Origin: Streptomyces sp. NRRL F-6492
GTDB lineage: Bacteria > Actinomycetota > Actinomycetes > Streptomycetales > Streptomycetaceae
Assembly: GCF_001280125.1 (NCBI RefSeq)
Contig: NZ_LGEG01000211.1
Location: 1 to 64,000 of the forward strand
Reading direction: 5' to 3'
Length of the DNA stretch: 64,000 nt
Shown: piece by piece, positions 52,972 to 61,222 of the stretch
Position numbering within the stretch: position 1 is the stretch's first letter
How the letters are laid out: every line of letters starts with the position of its first letter
Translations under genes and position numbers: made by a program
The notes under the pieces: model-generated
Database searches by the model: none
What the model was told of the DNA's origin: nothing
The model's input: the letters and a program-made list of their open reading frames with translations, nothing else

Positions 52972-53037
52972 GCCGCCAGGGTAGCGAGGGTCGATCCGTC
53001 GCGGATTGTCGGAAAGGGGAGGAACGAGGGGCTCGCG

Positions 53038-53135
53038 GCCGCGACCGCCGTCTGTGCGCGGTTCTCGGCCGGTTCGGCGTCTCCGCCGCGACCGCCGTCT
53101 ACGCCCGCCGGCCCCCCAGCCGGTTCAGCGTCTCC
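53038..53135. repeat. Imperfect ~50-bp duplication at the HNH gene 3' end
   Basis: GCCGCGACCGCCGTCT occurs at 53038 and 53085. Each copy is followed after 15-20 bp by GCCGGTTC(G/A)GCGTCTCC. The right copy contains the HNH stop. Confidence 0.5.
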
Positions 53136-53812
53136 ACCGCCACCCGGGCGCGCGCGTCGGCGTGCGGGGGCGCGGCGAGGGTGACGCCCGCGCCGGTGAG
53201 GATGCCGAGGTCCAGCTCCCAGTCGTGCCGGGAGCGGTGGTCCCAGACCTCGAAGGCGACCTCCACGTGCTCGCGCGCCCCCGCCTCGCTCATCCCGGTG
53301 ACCTTCCGCAGGTGGGCGAGGGCCCGGTCCTGGAGCCCGCGCACCTGGGCGAGGCCGAAGTGCGTGACGGTGTGGCAGTCGGTGCACAGGCAGATGAGCC
53401 GCCCGAGGGTCTGGACGCGGGCGGCCTCGTCGAAGGTCCAGCGCTCGTGGGCCTCCAGCCACCGCCGGGCCGCACGGTCCTCGCCCGCCCCGCAGGCCTC
53501 GCAGCGCTGCCCGGCCCGGCGGGTGATCATCCGGCGCAGCCGTTCCCAGTCGGCCGGGGCGACACAGGACCGTACGTTGGTGAACCAGCAGGTGCGGGGC
53601 ACGAGGTCGACGAACAGACCGCTGCCGAGGCTCCGGTCCTCCCCGGGCAGCAGCTCGGGCACGTCGGCGGCGGCGGTCCACCGGGCGAGCCCGGCCATCC
53701 CCGGCCGGGGCGCGTACCACCTCCTGGCCGCCGCGTCCCAGCGGGCGCCGCCGCGCTTCGCCTCGTCCTTCTCGGCGTACGGAACGTCCAGCCAGACCCG
53801 CTCGACCGCCAT
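53099..53812 (-). CDS. DUF5710 - HNH-type nuclease-like protein
   Basis: 237 aa. The N-terminal DUF5710 module is VPYAEKDEAKRGGARWDAAA with RRWYAP, a domain found in toprim/primase and mobile proteins. A zinc-HNH-like part follows: CEACGAGE, the helix YLEAHERWTFDEA analogue (WLEAHERWTFDEA) and LICLCTDCHTVTHFG, supplying two CxxC pairs and HxxxH-like histidines. A nuclease role is inferred; the substrate is unknown. Confidence 0.7.
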   Translation of the reverse strand: MAVERVWLDVPYAEKDEAKRGGARWDAAARRWYAPRPGMAGLARWTAAADVPELLPGEDRSLGSGLFVDLVPRTCWFTNVRSCVAPADWERLRRMITRRAGQRCEACGAGEDRAARRWLEAHERWTFDEAARVQTLGRLICLCTDCHTVTHFGLAQVRGLQDRALAHLRKVTGMSEAGAREHVEVAFEVWDHRSRHDWELDLGILTGAGVTLAAPPHADARARVAVETLNRLGGRRA

Positions 53813-53856
53813 GCCCGTCCTCCCCGTCGGCCCCGCACCATGCTGCCACGCGCGGC

Positions 53857-54273
53857 TCAGCCGGTACGCCGCCGGGCGAAGCGGATCATGTTCCCGGCCG
53901 GGTCGCGGAAGGCGCAGTCGCGGACGCCGTACGGCTGGTCGAACGGCTCCTGGAGGACCTCGGCGCCGGACTCCCGGATCCGTTCGAAGGTGGCGTCGAC
54001 GTCGTCGGTGGAGAAGATCACGCCGCGCAGCAGGCCCTTGGCGAGCAGCTCCGCCACGGCCTGCCGGTCGGCGGGGGAGGCGCCCGGGTCGGCGAGCGGC
54101 GGTTCGAGGACGATCTCCACGCCGGGCTGCGCGGGCGATCCGAGGGTCACCCAGCGCATGCCCTCGAAACCGATGTCGTTGCGCACGTCGAGGCCGAGGG
54201 CGTCGCGGTAGAAGGCGAGCGCCTTGTCGTGGTCGTCGACGGCGATGAAGCACTGGGAGAGGGTGATGTCCAT
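53857..54273 (-). CDS. VOC-family (glyoxalase-like) protein
   Basis: 138 aa with paired beta-alpha-beta-beta-beta units (CFIAVDDHDKALAFYRDALGL, VIFSTDDVDATFERIRESGA). Likely metal ligands are in EIVLEPP and the C-terminal RDPAGNMIRF. Paired with an AraC gene, as in many actinobacteria. Confidence 0.88.
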   Translation of the reverse strand: MDITLSQCFIAVDDHDKALAFYRDALGLDVRNDIGFEGMRWVTLGSPAQPGVEIVLEPPLADPGASPADRQAVAELLAKGLLRGVIFSTDDVDATFERIRESGAEVLQEPFDQPYGVRDCAFRDPAGNMIRFARRRTG

Positions 54274-54345
54274 GTCCTCGACGCTACGGCGGGGACCCGG
54301 GACTCCGCTTCTCCGATCCTGACCGTTCGGGAAGGGACCCGGCCG

Positions 54346-54741
54346 TCATCCGTTCCTGACGGGCCGGGTGAGGACCTTCGCGACGCACGCGGGGATCTCG
54401 GCGCCCTCCTCGTGGTCACGGGCCCGGTAGGCGCTCGGCGTCTCCCCGACCAGCTCGGTGAAGCGCGAGCTGAACGACCCGAGCGAGGTGCACCCCACCT
54501 CGAAGCAGACCTCGGTCACGCTCAGGTCGCCCCGCCGCAGCAGGGCCTTGGCCCGCTCGACGCGGCGGGTCATCAGATAGCCGTACGGCGTCTCCCCGAA
54601 GGCGGCGCGGAAGCTCCGCGCGAAGTGCCCGGTCGACATCAGGGCCACCTTCGCCAGCGCCGGGACGTCCAGCGGCGACGCGTAGTCGCGGTCCATGGTG
54701 TCGCGTGCGCGCCGCAGCCGCACCAGGTCCTCCAGGTTCAC
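54346..54741 (-). CDS. AraC-family regulator (DNA-binding domain only)
   Basis: 131 aa consisting of the two HTH motifs (VPALAKVALMSTGHFARSF, TEVCFEVGCTSLGSFSSRF) with no ligand domain. GTG 54741 has GGAAAG adjacent. Probably regulates the VOC gene 72 bp downstream. Confidence 0.82.
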   Translation of the reverse strand: MNLEDLVRLRRARDTMDRDYASPLDVPALAKVALMSTGHFARSFRAAFGETPYGYLMTRRVERAKALLRRGDLSVTEVCFEVGCTSLGSFSSRFTELVGETPSAYRARDHEEGAEIPACVAKVLTRPVRNG

Positions 54742-54805
54742 CTTTCCAGCATGGCACGGCACGGGGGCCGCGGGCCCGGCCTTTCCCGCCGCGTACGGCG
54801 CCGAC

Positions 54806-55380
54806 GTGACCGCACAACAACGGAGCCGGCGGCGGAACCTCCCGCCCCTTCCGCTCCTCTTCCTGGACGTCGACGGCCCTCTCATCCCCTTCGGAGGGCC
54901 GTCGACGCGCTCCCCGGAGGGCTACCCGACCTACCTCCCACCCGCCGGACGGCCGGACGAGGGCATGGACCCGTTCCTCGCGCGGGTCGACCCCGGGCTC
55001 GGGCCGCGCCCGGCGGCGACGGGGTGCGAGCTGGTGTGGGCGACGACGTGGATGGACGACGCCAACGCGTACGTCGTGCCCTGGCTCGGCCTGCCGGAGC
55101 TGCCGGTGGTGTGCCGGCCGGACGAGACCGACGAGGACGTGGCCGAGCGCGCGCGCACGGGCCTCCACTGGAAGACCCGCCCCTCGTCGCCCTGGCCGCC
55201 GGCCGGCCTTTCGTCCGGGTGGGCGACGAGATCACCGGGGCCGACCGGGCCTGGGTGGCCGCCCACCACTCCGGCCGGGCCCTGCCGCACCGCGTCGACC
55301 CCCGGGACGGCCTCACGGACGCGGACTTCGGGGCCCTGGCGGAGTGGCTGGACGGCCTCGCGCGACGGGTGCGCCGCGTT
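54806..55380 (+). pseudogene. Frameshifted HAD-like hydrolase gene
   Basis: It starts at GTG 54806 (VTAQQRSRRRN) with the HAD motif LLFLDVDGPLIP and ELVWATTWMDDAN. The frame is lost within the C run at 55178-55181: GLHWKTRP is followed in the next frame by LVALAAGRPFVRVGDE and ITGADRAWVAAHH to LAEWLDGLARR. One missing C explains it. No stop codon follows the last conserved residues in that frame; instead it runs on antisense to the EEP gene. Either a real pseudogene or a homopolymer sequencing error. Confidence 0.8.
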
Positions 55381-56316
55381 TCGGCGCGGGACGACCCGGG
55401 CGAGGACCGGCAGGTGGTCGCTGCCGGTGGCGGGCAGGGCGCGGATCCGGCCGACGGCCGCCGAGCGGGCCATGACCTGGTCGATGCGGGCCACCGGGAA
55501 GGCGGCGGGGAAGCTGAGGGCGAGACCGCGCCCGGCCACGTCCATCCGCGAGGTCAGCGGGTCGAGACCGCGGTCCTCGACGGTGCCGTTGAGGTCGCCG
55601 AGCAGGATCACCGTCTCCGTCGCCTCGGCGGCGACGGCGTCCCCGAGCCGCCGGGCGCTCTCGTCGCGCCGGGAGGACGCCAGACCGCCCGCCCCGATCC
55701 GCACCGAGGGCAGGTGCGCGACGTACACCGCGACGTCGCCGCCCGGCGCGCGGGCCACGGCCCGCAGCCCGCGCTCCCAGGGCCCCGTGATCCCCCGGGG
55801 CCTGATGTCCACCGGTCGCGCCCCCGTGAGCGGATGCCTCGACCAGAGCCCGACCGTGCCGTGGACGACGTGGTACGGGTACTCCGGCGCGAGCGTCTCC
55901 TCGTAGACGGACAGCGCCGGGGGCACCAGCTCCTCCAGGGCGACGAGGTCGGGCCCGGCGGCGGCCAGCGCGCGGGCGGTGCCCGCCGGGTCGGGGTTCT
56001 CGTCGCTCACGTTGTGCTGGACGACGACCAGCCCGTACGAGCCGCTCCCCGGCCCCTCCCCGGGCAGGAGCGGCCCGCCGAACGCGTGTGCCCAGGCCGC
56101 CGCCGGCAGGAGGAGCGCCGCCAGTGCGATGCCGGAGCGGCGCAGCAGCGCGAGCCCGAGCAGCACCACGACCACCAGGCCGAGCCAGGGCAGGAAGGAC
56201 GCGAGGAGGCTCCCGGGGGGACCGGGCACGGCCCGGTGGAACAGCAGCAGGCCGGCGGTCGCCACCGCGCACCCGCCGATCACCCGCCCGGGCCTCCGGG
56301 CCTTCCCCCACCGCAC
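54931..56316 (-). CDS. EEP-family (endonuclease/exonuclease/phosphatase) membrane protein with antisense C-terminal extension
   Basis: 461 aa from GTG 56316 with GGAGG at 5 nt. Three TM helices precede an EEP catalytic domain: VVVQHNVSDENPDPA, LVALEELVPP, VILLGDLNGTVED and the terminal GSDHLPVLARVV with the catalytic Asp-His. The frame then continues about 150 residues antisense to the HAD gene, to 54931, without a normal stop. Relatives end shortly after SDHLPV. Secreted-face phosphodiesterase or nuclease activity is inferred. Confidence 0.72.
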   Translation of the reverse strand: MRWGKARRPGRVIGGCAVATAGLLLFHRAVPGPPGSLLASFLPWLGLVVVVLLGLALLRRSGIALAALLLPAAAWAHAFGGPLLPGEGPGSGSYGLVVVQHNVSDENPDPAGTARALAAAGPDLVALEELVPPALSVYEETLAPEYPYHVVHGTVGLWSRHPLTGARPVDIRPRGITGPWERGLRAVARAPGGDVAVYVAHLPSVRIGAGGLASSRRDESARRLGDAVAAEATETVILLGDLNGTVEDRGLDPLTSRMDVAGRGLALSFPAAFPVARIDQVMARSAAVGRIRALPATGSDHLPVLARVVPRRNAAHPSREAVQPLRQGPEVRVREAVPGVDAVRQGPAGVVGGHPGPVGPGDLVAHPDERPAGGQGDEGRVFQWRPVRARSATSSSVSSGRHTTGSSGRPSQGTTYALASSIHVVAHTSSHPVAAGRGPSPGSTRARNGSMPSSGRPAGGR

Positions 56317-56482
56317 CGCGGCCTCCGGTGTGCACACGCCTTCGGAGCGGCCCCCCGCTCCCCGTCGTTCCGCCCCGCCGGACCGCCCGGTCCGGCGGAT
56401 CGCCCTCTCCTCCGCGGGCCCGCACGAGTATAGGAACGCGAACCGGCCCGTACGCGCCCGGGTGTGGACACGGGGGTGACTT

Positions 56483-56502
56483 TTGCAAGCGGTCGCTTGC
56501 AA
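56483..56502. promoter_or_regulatory. Perfect palindrome upstream of the HTH gene
   Basis: TTGCAAGC-GGTC-GCTTGCAA, 8-bp arms, 30 bp before the ATG. A likely operator for the adjacent HTH protein. Confidence 0.8.
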
Positions 56503-56531
56503 TAGTTAGCACGGGCTGGCATGGTCGGAGC

Positions 56532-56957
56532 ATGGCATCGCTCAACGTCGGCAATCTCGGTGACTACCTCCGCGAGCAGCGGAGGACCGCGCAGCTGTCG
56601 CTGCGGCAGCTCGCCGAGGCCGCCGGGGTGTCGAACCCGTACCTGAGCCAGATCGAGCGGGGGCTGCGCAAGCCCAGCGCCGAGGTGCTGCAGCAGGTCG
56701 CGAAGGCGCTGCGGATCTCCGCCGAGACGCTCTACGTACGGGCGGGGATCCTCGACGAGAAGGAGCGGGAGGAGCTGGAGACGCGCGCCGTCATCCTGGC
56801 CGATCCCTCGATCAACGAGCGGCAGAAGCAGGTGCTGCTCCAGATCTACGACTCGTTCCGCAAGGAGAACACCGCCGAGGCCGAGGCCGCGGCCGCCTCC
56901 GGGCCCGCCCCGGCGCCCGCGCCCGTGCCCGATGCCGACGAACCGCCTTCGAGCTAG
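56532..56957 (+). CDS. XRE-type HTH regulator
   Basis: 141 aa. The HTH is LSLRQLAEAAGVSNPYLSQI with ERGLRKPSAEVLQQVAKAL. A helical middle and Ala/Pro tail follow. Resembles the mycobacterial Rv0474-type regulator that precedes the hbhA gene. The palindrome directly upstream supports autoregulation. Confidence 0.9.
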   Translation: MASLNVGNLGDYLREQRRTAQLSLRQLAEAAGVSNPYLSQIERGLRKPSAEVLQQVAKALRISAETLYVRAGILDEKEREELETRAVILADPSINERQKQVLLQIYDSFRKENTAEAEAAAASGPAPAPAPVPDADEPPSS

Positions 56958-56988
56958 TACGTACGCCACATCCGGGAGGACCACCAGC

Positions 56989-57570
56989 ATGGCCATCATC
57001 GACGAACTGCGTACCCCCCTCTACTTCGCCGCCGGCACCGCCGACCTCGCCGTGCGGCAGGCCCGGAAGGTTCCCGGCCTGATCGAGCAGATCGCCGCCG
57101 AGGCGCCCGCGCGCATCGAGGCCGTCCGGAAGACCGACCCGAAGGTCGTGCAGGAGAAGGTGACGACCCAGGCCAAGGAGGCCCAGGCCACCGCCCGGAC
57201 GAAGTTCGCCGAGGTCGTCGAGGTCCTCGACACCGACCTCAAGAAGCTCGGCGAGACCGCCCAGGATCTCGCCCTGCGCGGGGTCGGCGTCGCCGCCGAG
57301 TACGCGGTCAAGGCGCGCGAGAAGTACGAGGAGGTCGCCGCCCACGGCGAGGAGACCGTCCGCGCCTGGCGCGGCGAGGCCGCCGAGGAGATCACCGAGA
57401 TCGCCATCGCCGTCGAGCCCGACCCGGAGCCGAAGGCCGCCGAGACCTCCGAGACCGTCGGAACGGTCGAGGTCACCGACGCCCCCGGGGCCGGGAAGCC
57501 GTCCGCCAGGAAGACCACCGCCCGCAAGGCGCCCGCCAAGAAGGCGCCGGTCACCGCCGAGAAGGAGTAG
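56989..57570 (+). CDS. HbhA-like heparin-binding/coiled-coil surface protein homologue
   Basis: 193 aa, MAIIDELRTPLYFAAGTADL, long helical coiled-coil body (EAQATARTKFAEVVEVL) and Lys/Ala/Pro tail SARKTTARKAPAKKAP like mycobacterial HbhA. HbhA binds heparan sulfate in tuberculosis bacteria; in Streptomyces it more likely concerns membrane or lipid binding. RBS GGGAGGA. No signal peptide. Confidence 0.82.
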   Translation: MAIIDELRTPLYFAAGTADLAVRQARKVPGLIEQIAAEAPARIEAVRKTDPKVVQEKVTTQAKEAQATARTKFAEVVEVLDTDLKKLGETAQDLALRGVGVAAEYAVKAREKYEEVAAHGEETVRAWRGEAAEEITEIAIAVEPDPEPKAAETSETVGTVEVTDAPGAGKPSARKTTARKAPAKKAPVTAEKE

Positions 57571-57658
57571 GGGCGGGCCCCGTACGGGTGCACGGAGCGC
57601 CGTACCGGGTACCGTGACCGTGAGGCGCTCTCTCCCATCCCACTAGGCGGTGCTCAGC

Positions 57659-58003
57659 ATGTTGCGCGCGGGATTCGATTCCCTCCTTAACCTGGTGATG
57701 TTCCTGGTCTTCACCGGCTTCGCCGTCGCCGCGCTCGTCTTCGCCGCCATGGCGCGCGAGGACGCCTACCGTGCCGCGGACAAGCAGACGAAGAAGTTCT
57801 GGCTGATCGTCCTGGGCGTCAACCTCGTCCTGAACCTGCTCCTGCCGATGCTGTTCCTGCAGATCGCCGGAGTGATCGCCGCCATCGTCTTCATGGTGGA
57901 CGTGCGCCCCGCGCTCGCGCAGGTCTCGGGCGGCGGCCGCGGCCCCCGGGGCGGCGGCTCCAGCAGCGACGGACCGTACGGCCCCTACAACGGCGGCCGG
58001 TAG
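57659..58003 (+). CDS. DUF2516 membrane protein
   Basis: 114 aa with three hydrophobic helices, MLRAGFDSLLNLVMF and AAIVFMVDVRPALAQV, and a Gly/Tyr tail. Third gene of the HTH/HbhA-like/DUF2516 set, the order seen at mycobacterial Rv0474-Rv0476. ATG 57659 with AGGCGG at 8 nt. Confidence 0.85.
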   Translation: MLRAGFDSLLNLVMFLVFTGFAVAALVFAAMAREDAYRAADKQTKKFWLIVLGVNLVLNLLLPMLFLQIAGVIAAIVFMVDVRPALAQVSGGGRGPRGGGSSSDGPYGPYNGGR

Positions 58004-58043
58004 CGGACCGGGAGCGACGAGCGGGCGGAGACGGGGTCCGGGG

Positions 58044-59375
58044 TCATCCCCGGGCCCTGTCCCTTTCCAGGGCCAGGACGGCCACGTCGTCCGTCAGTTC
58101 GCCGCCGTTCAGGGACCGGACCTCCGTCACGGCCGCCTCCAGGAGCTCCTCGCCCCGCAGGCCCCCGGCCAGCTTCCGGTTCATCATCGCGACCATCCCC
58201 TCCTGGCCGAGGCGCGGCGAACCGGGCCCGGCCGAGCGGCCCTCGATCAGCCCGTCCGTGTACATGAGCAGGCTCCACGCCGCGCCCAGCTCCACCTGCC
58301 GGCGCGGCCAGCGTGCGCGCGGCAGCAGGCCGAGGGCCGGGCCGCCGTCCTCGTACGGGAGGAGCCGCGCGGCCCGGCCCTGCCGGGCGATCAGGGGCGA
58401 GGGGTGTCCGGCCAGGCACAGGCCCGCCCGGCGTCCGTCGGGCGCGATGTCGACCGTGCAGAGGGTCGCGAAGATCTCCTCGCTCTCCCGCTCGTGCTCC
58501 AGGACCTGCTGCATCGTCGAGAGCAGCTCGTCCCCGCACAGGCCCGCGAAGGTCAGGGCCCGCCAGGCGATCCGCAGCTCGACCCCGAGTGCCGCCTCGT
58601 CCGGGCCGTGGCCGCAGACGTCGCCGATCATGGCGTGGACCGTGCCGTCGGGGGTGCGGACGACGTCGTAGAAGTCGCCGCCGAGCAGCGCGCGGGACCG
58701 GCCGGGCCGGTAGTGGGCCGCGAACCGCAGGTCGGAGCCCTCCAGGAGCGGCGTCGGGAGCAGCCCGCGCTCCAGCCGGGCGTTCTCCTGGGCCCGCAGC
58801 CGGGACTCGGCCAGCTTCACCTGCACGGCGTCGGCCCGCTTGCGCTCCACCGCGTACCGGATGGCCCGGCTGAGCAGCCGCCCGTCGAGCTCCTCGCGGA
58901 AGAGGTGGTCCTGGGCCCCGACCCGCACCGCCTCGGCGGCCAGCTCCGCGTCGGCCGAGGCGGCGAGCGCGAGGACGGCGTGGCGGGGGGCGAGGCGCAG
59001 GATGTGCCGGAGCGGGGCGAGCGGGTCGTCCCCGGCGGCGGCCCGGGGGCCGGGCAGCGAGAGGTCGACGAGGACGCAGTGGACGTCGTCGGTGAGGAGC
59101 CGCTCGGCCTCGGTGAGGTTGCGGGCGGTACGGATGCGGACCCGGGTGCCGGCGGCGTCCGCCGCGTCGAGGAGTTCGGGCACGGCGAGGGCGCCCGCCG
59201 GGTCGTCCTCGACGACCAGGAGGGTCAGATCGGTGCGGTCGGTGCCTGTGACTGTGCCTGTCATAGCGGTGGCGTCCATGGCGGTGGCGTCCGTATCGGT
59301 GGCGTCCGTATCGGTGGCGTCGCCGGGGCCCGAGGCGGCAGAGACGTTTCTCTGACGCGGTGCGGATACGGGCAT
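58044..59375 (-). CDS. Fused response-regulator receiver / PP2C (RsbU-like) phosphatase
   Basis: 443 aa. The N-terminal 50 residues contain the TDTDA/TAMDA repeat. The receiver has VVEDDPAG, LVDLSLPGP and no obvious switch Lys in the usual KP form (LALAASAD). A coiled-coil linker precedes the SpoIIE/RsbU PP2C domain with LLGGDFYDVV, IGDVCGHGPDE and LTDDVAVLALE. Such proteins dephosphorylate anti-sigma antagonists. Confidence 0.9.
   Translation of the reverse strand: MPVSAPRQRNVSAASGPGDATDTDATDTDATAMDATAMTGTVTGTDRTDLTLLVVEDDPAGALAVPELLDAADAAGTRVRIRTARNLTEAERLLTDDVHCVLVDLSLPGPRAAAGDDPLAPLRHILRLAPRHAVLALAASADAELAAEAVRVGAQDHLFREELDGRLLSRAIRYAVERKRADAVQVKLAESRLRAQENARLERGLLPTPLLEGSDLRFAAHYRPGRSRALLGGDFYDVVRTPDGTVHAMIGDVCGHGPDEAALGVELRIAWRALTFAGLCGDELLSTMQQVLEHERESEEIFATLCTVDIAPDGRRAGLCLAGHPSPLIARQGRAARLLPYEDGGPALGLLPRARWPRRQVELGAAWSLLMYTDGLIEGRSAGPGSPRLGQEGMVAMMNRKLAGGLRGEELLEAAVTEVRSLNGGELTDDVAVLALERDRARG
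59267..59323 (-). repeat. 15-bp coding repeat in the phosphatase N-terminus
   Basis: GGTGGCGTCCGTATC repeated with variants, giving TDTDA/TAMDA in the protein. Confidence 0.85.
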
Positions 59376-59723
59376 CGGTCCGGTTTTCCTTCCCTCCCCC
59401 CGGAGGCGGGCGGGGCGCCGGGTGGCACTCCGCCCGTCCCGGACCATAGCGGTAGGGCGGTGCGCAGCGGAATGGTGATCAGCTGTGAGTGCGCGCGTCG
59501 CGGTTGGCATATGCCGCGGAAGGGGAGGTACTCGCCCCCGTACGGCCCGTGGGGCGGGCCCGGGGGCAATGAGAAAGGTCACGCGGGCGGGGGCGGAGGC
59601 CCCGGTGACCGGACGTTTCTCCGTCACGTCGGGGGAGGCCCCGGAGCCCTGGGGGAGGGGTGGGTCACAGGGGCAGGGGCCCCTGGTTTCCCGGTCGCGC
59701 CGACGGACCGGCCGGGCCCGTCG

Positions 59724-59911
59724 ACCGGCCGGGCTCACCGATCGGCCGGGCTCACCGGCCGACTGGGCTTACCGGCCGACTGGGCTTACCGGCCGACTGG
59801 GCTTACCGGCCGACTGGGCTTACCGACGGTCCGGGCTTACGGACGGTCCGGGCTCACCGGTCGGCCGGGCTCACCCATCGTCCCGGCCTCACCGATCGGC
59901 CGGGCTCACCG
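59724..59911. repeat. 17-bp tandem repeat array, about 11 units
   Basis: Units of 17 bp from 59724; four central units are identical (GCCGACTGGGCTTACCG at 59758, 59775, 59792, 59809). Flanking units are ATCGGCCGGGCTCACCG and ACGGTCCGGGCTTACGG. The rightmost units encode the C-terminus and stop of the NlpC/P60 gene. Confidence 0.93.
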
Positions 59912-60959
59912 CTCCCGCCGGGCGGACGACGCCCAGGATCTCCATCGAGCCCGCGCCCGCGAGGGTGATGTTCCGCCCCGGACGCGGCGCGTGCACCATC
60001 ATCCCGTCCCCGACGTACATCCCGATGTGGCTCGCGTCCTTGAAGTAGACGATCAGGTCGCCCGGCCGCATGTCCTTGACGTCCACGCGCGGCAGCAGCC
60101 GCCACTGCTCCTGCGAGGTGCGCGGGATCCCGAGGCCGGCCGCGCTCCAGGCGCTCTGGGTCAGGCCGGAGCAGTCGAACGAGTCGGGGCCCTCGTCGCC
60201 CCAGCCGTACGGCTTGCCGATCTGGGCCGTCGCGAACGCGACCGCCTTCAGGCCCTCCGCGGTCGCCTCCGCCTTCGACCCGGCGAGGGCGCCGGCGCGG
60301 AGCCAGGTCTTCTGGGCCTCCTTCTGCGCCAGTTCCTCCAGGCGGCGCAGCCGCTCCCGCTCCTCGGCGGCGAGCTCGGACTCCAGCTTCCTGGCCGCGT
60401 CGATCTTGGCGTTGATCTCCTTCTTCGCCTTGGCCTGGCGGACGCGGTTGGCCTCCAGCCTGGTCCAGTGGTCGCTCGCCTCCTTGGCGTAGACGTCCAG
60501 CGAGGCCTGGGTGCGGGTCATCTCGGCGAGGAGGTCCTTGGTGGCCTTCGCGCCGTCCTTGATGCGTCCCGCGGCGTCGAGGAAGAGCTGCGGATCGTTG
60601 GTGAGGATGAGCTGCGCGCCTTCGGGGAGCCCGCCGTTGCGGTACTGGGAGCGGGCGGCGACGCCGGCCTTGAGCTTGAGGCCCTCGATCTTCTCGCGGC
60701 CCTCCGTGAGCATCCGGTTGACCCGGACGATCTCGGCGGACTGCTCCTTGGCCTTCTCCTCGGCGAGGTTGTACGCGTCGGTGGCGCGGGCGGCCTGCCG
60801 GTACAGGCCGTCCATCTCCGCGCGCACCTCCTCCAGGCTCCTCTTCGGCGGCGGAGGCGGCAGCGGGGCGGCGGAGGCCTGGAGGGTCAGCGCGGGGGAG
60901 GCCAGCACGGCCAGGGCGCAGATCACGGTGATCGCGGCGGCACGGCGGCGTCGGTTCAC
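59889..60959 (-). CDS. Secreted coiled-coil NlpC/P60 endopeptidase (RipA-like)
   Basis: 356 aa. A signal peptide ends LQASAAPLP. A long coiled coil occupies residues about 45-225 (EKAKEQSAEIVRVNRML, AKKEINAKIDAARKLESEL). The NlpC/P60 domain has catalytic Cys in SFDCSGLTQ and His in ASHIGMYVGDG, and a HAP segment MVHAPRPG. It cleaves peptidoglycan peptides during growth or division. GTG preceded by AGGGGGAG. Confidence 0.93.
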   Translation of the reverse strand: MNRRRRAAAITVICALAVLASPALTLQASAAPLPPPPPKRSLEEVRAEMDGLYRQAARATDAYNLAEEKAKEQSAEIVRVNRMLTEGREKIEGLKLKAGVAARSQYRNGGLPEGAQLILTNDPQLFLDAAGRIKDGAKATKDLLAEMTRTQASLDVYAKEASDHWTRLEANRVRQAKAKKEINAKIDAARKLESELAAEERERLRRLEELAQKEAQKTWLRAGALAGSKAEATAEGLKAVAFATAQIGKPYGWGDEGPDSFDCSGLTQSAWSAAGLGIPRTSQEQWRLLPRVDVKDMRPGDLIVYFKDASHIGMYVGDGMMVHAPRPGRNITLAGAGSMEILGVVRPAGAVSPADR

Positions 60960-61222
60960 GAGCTCCCCCTACTGGTGACCCACAACTGATTTACCGTCAG
61001 TAACCCGGCGGTGGCCTGGCGATAGTGCCATGCGAAACCGGGAAGTAACAAGGGAGAGCGAGGCCCGTCGGACGTGTTCCCCCTCTAGGTGACGTGTGGG
61101 GCGGGAGAGGCGTTCCCCGCGAGGGGGGAATTCACCGGGAGTCGGGAAGAAAGGGAGGGAAGCGACCGCTCGACCGCGAAGCACCCACTCCGGCCCCCGG
61201 CCCCCCGGCCGCCGCCGCCCGG
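60960..61222. other. Intergenic region, NlpC/P60 upstream
   Basis: 263 bp holding the NlpC promoter on the minus strand. The c-di-AMP riboswitch often found before such genes was looked for and its conserved core was not recognised. Nothing else seen. Confidence 0.4.

Noticed and set aside
60960..61080. c-di-AMP (ydaO) riboswitch before the NlpC/P60 gene
   Set aside because: The conserved core sequences of that riboswitch were not recognised on the minus strand.
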